Shown: piece after piece, positions 62,831-64,000 of the stretch
Layout of the letters: every line of letters starts with the position of its first letter
Numbering within the stretch: position 1 is the first letter of the stretch
Origin: Calothrix sp. NIES-4101
Lineage (GTDB): Bacteria > Cyanobacteriota > Cyanobacteriia > Cyanobacteriales > Nostocaceae
Reading direction: 5' to 3'
Assembly (NCBI GenBank): GCA_004296455.1
Contig: AP018280.1
Span: 2,604,001-2,668,000 of the forward strand
Length of the DNA: 64,000 nt
Translations under genes and position numbers: made by a program
Notes under the pieces: generated by a model
What the model saw: only the letters and a program-made list of their open reading frames with translations
Databases searched by the model: none
Told to the model about the DNA's origin: nothing

Positions 62831-64000
62831 TATGAAAGAAGAGCTCAACATTCTCATTCAGGCTCAATACCCCCTAATCTATCTTGTGACCTCAGAGGAA
62901 GAGCGGGCGGAACAAGCTATATTCACAATCGCTCAATCCTCGAAGCCGCAACGACGGGTATATGTTTGGACAGTGACTCACGGCATTGTTGAGTACGGTC
63001 AGCCCAGGAATGTAACCCAACACAATACTGTTTCACCGGAAGCAGCGATCGAGTGGATCATTAGGCAGAAAGAGCCTGGTATATTTATTCTTAAAGATTT
63101 ACATCCATTTATAGATGCACCAGCGACAACTAGGTCTTTGCGAGATGCGATCGCTTCTTTCAAAGGTACTAATAAAAATATCATCTTGATGTCGCCGATG
63201 CAGCAAGTTCCTATCGAATTGGAGAAGGAAGTAGTTGTACTAGACTTCCAACTTCCCGATATGAGCGAATTAAATAAAGTTTTAACATTCCATGTTGACC
63301 AAAATCGCGGTCGCAGATTGACAGCAGAAGCAAGGGAAAAACTTTTAAGAGCAGCTTTAGGTTTAACTAAAGACGAAGCTGAAAAAGTCTACCGAAAGGC
63401 ACAGGTAACAACGGGGCGTTTGACGGAAGATGAAGTAAACATAGTCTTGTCTGAGAAAAAACAGTTAATTCGGCGCAATGGGATTCTCGAATATATTGAA
63501 GAAGATGAGACCATTGAAGCCGTAGGTGGATTAGAAGAACTGAAGAAGTGGTTAACGCAACGCTCCAATGCTTTTTCGGAAAGAGCTAGGGAGTATGGAC
63601 TACCCCAACCGAAAGGTATGCTGATTTTGGGTGTTCCAGGTTGTGGTAAATCTCTGATTGCCAAAACTACTTCCCGTCTATGGGGTCTGCCACTGTTACG
63701 CTTAGACATGGGGCGAGTTTATGATGGTTCGATGGTAGGGCGATCGGAAGCCAATTTACGGAACGCCTTAAAAACTGCCGAATCCATTTCTCCAGCAATT
63801 CTCTTTATCGATGAGTTGGATAAATCCTTTGCCGGAAGCGGTGGCTCTGGTGATTCCGATGGCGGTACATCTAGCCGGATTTTTGGCTCGTTCCTAACCT
63901 GGATGCAAGAGAAAAAGTCTCCCGTATTCGTCATGGCAACTGCAAACCGTGTGGAAAGGCTGCCTGGAGAGTTTTTACGAAAAGGCAGATTTGACGAAAT
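62831..64000 (+). CDS. ycf46: AAA family ATPase, Ycf46 type, C-terminus cut by window edge
   Basis: The reading frame starts with ATG at 62831 and runs through 390 codons to the right edge. The N-terminal 250 residues are the Ycf46-specific region (MKEELNILIQAQYPLIYLVTSEEERA, with a degenerate ATPase-like layout). The AAA+ module follows, with Walker A GVPGCGKS at about 267-274, Walker B ILFIDELDK near 323-331 and sensor-1 VFVMATANRV. It ends in the window at the arginine-finger region (LRKGRFDE). In Synechocystis the homologue is implicated in photosynthesis and inorganic carbon use. Substrate and partners are unknown. The RHH gene upstream is a likely operon partner. Confidence 0.92.

Overview
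The window looks like chromosome from a filamentous, probably heterocyst-forming cyanobacterium (Nostocales type). The evidence is frequent GCGATCGC (HIP1) octamers, moderately AT-rich DNA, long gaps full of short tandem and palindromic repeats, and gene sets found only in cyanobacteria: sulfolipid sqdB/sqdX, phylloquinone men genes, bifunctional class II FBPase/SBPase, UPF0182, a CyaB-type cyclase and Ycf46. No rRNA, tRNA, CRISPR array, prophage or complete insertion sequence was recognised.

Layout. 1-11.2 kb: a GDSL hydrolase cut by the left edge, a signal-less amidase, spermidine synthase, a small membrane protein, a GlcE-like flavoprotein, a 2-keto acid decarboxylase, a cupin and glucose-6-phosphate isomerase. 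11.3-18.4 kb: a toxin-antitoxin pair, then a complete branched-chain/neutral amino-acid ABC transporter (binding lipoprotein, two permeases, two ATPases). 18.6-26.4 kb: a two-helix membrane protein, an ArsR-DUF2087 regulator, UPF0182, hemA and fbp/sbp. 27-31.2 kb: grxC, tadA, a plsC-like acyltransferase, a secreted protein, a bolA-grx4 pair and a DUF6761-like protein. 31.8-38.6 kb: an atypical OmpR regulator, phosphoketolase, a Uma2 gene remnant, a dienelactone hydrolase, xth and proA. 38.6-44 kb: menF divergent from menA-menC-menE. 44.1-46.4 kb: an orthocaspase with a C-terminal formylglycine-generating-enzyme (FGE) fold. 46.5-54.1 kb: the outer-membrane block purC, bamA, lpxC, fabZ, lpxA, lpxB. 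54.8-64 kb: a small conserved protein, a GAF-GAF-PAS adenylate cyclase, sqdB-DUF4291-sqdX, and a ribbon-helix-helix gene followed by ycf46, cut by the right edge.

Central carbon metabolism is well represented: pgi, fbp/sbp, phosphoketolase, the keto acid decarboxylase and the glycolate-type flavoprotein. The envelope block makes the lipid A core and the outer-membrane protein insertase. The men and sqd genes supply thylakoid cofactors and lipids.

The most interesting signal is the last 30 or so codons of the orthocaspase-FGE gene. They look like the variable repeat of a diversity-generating retroelement: asparagine-type codons have changed to other NNY codons inside an invariant frame. Neither the reverse transcriptase nor the template repeat was seen here, so the gene would be a remote target. 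Next in interest are two dispersed miniature inverted-repeat families. One copy carries a 41-bp hairpin insertion beside an empty copy elsewhere in the window, and another abuts the truncated Uma2 gene. An OmpR regulator with an incomplete acidic pocket is also notable. All calls come from reading the sequence; no database search was run.
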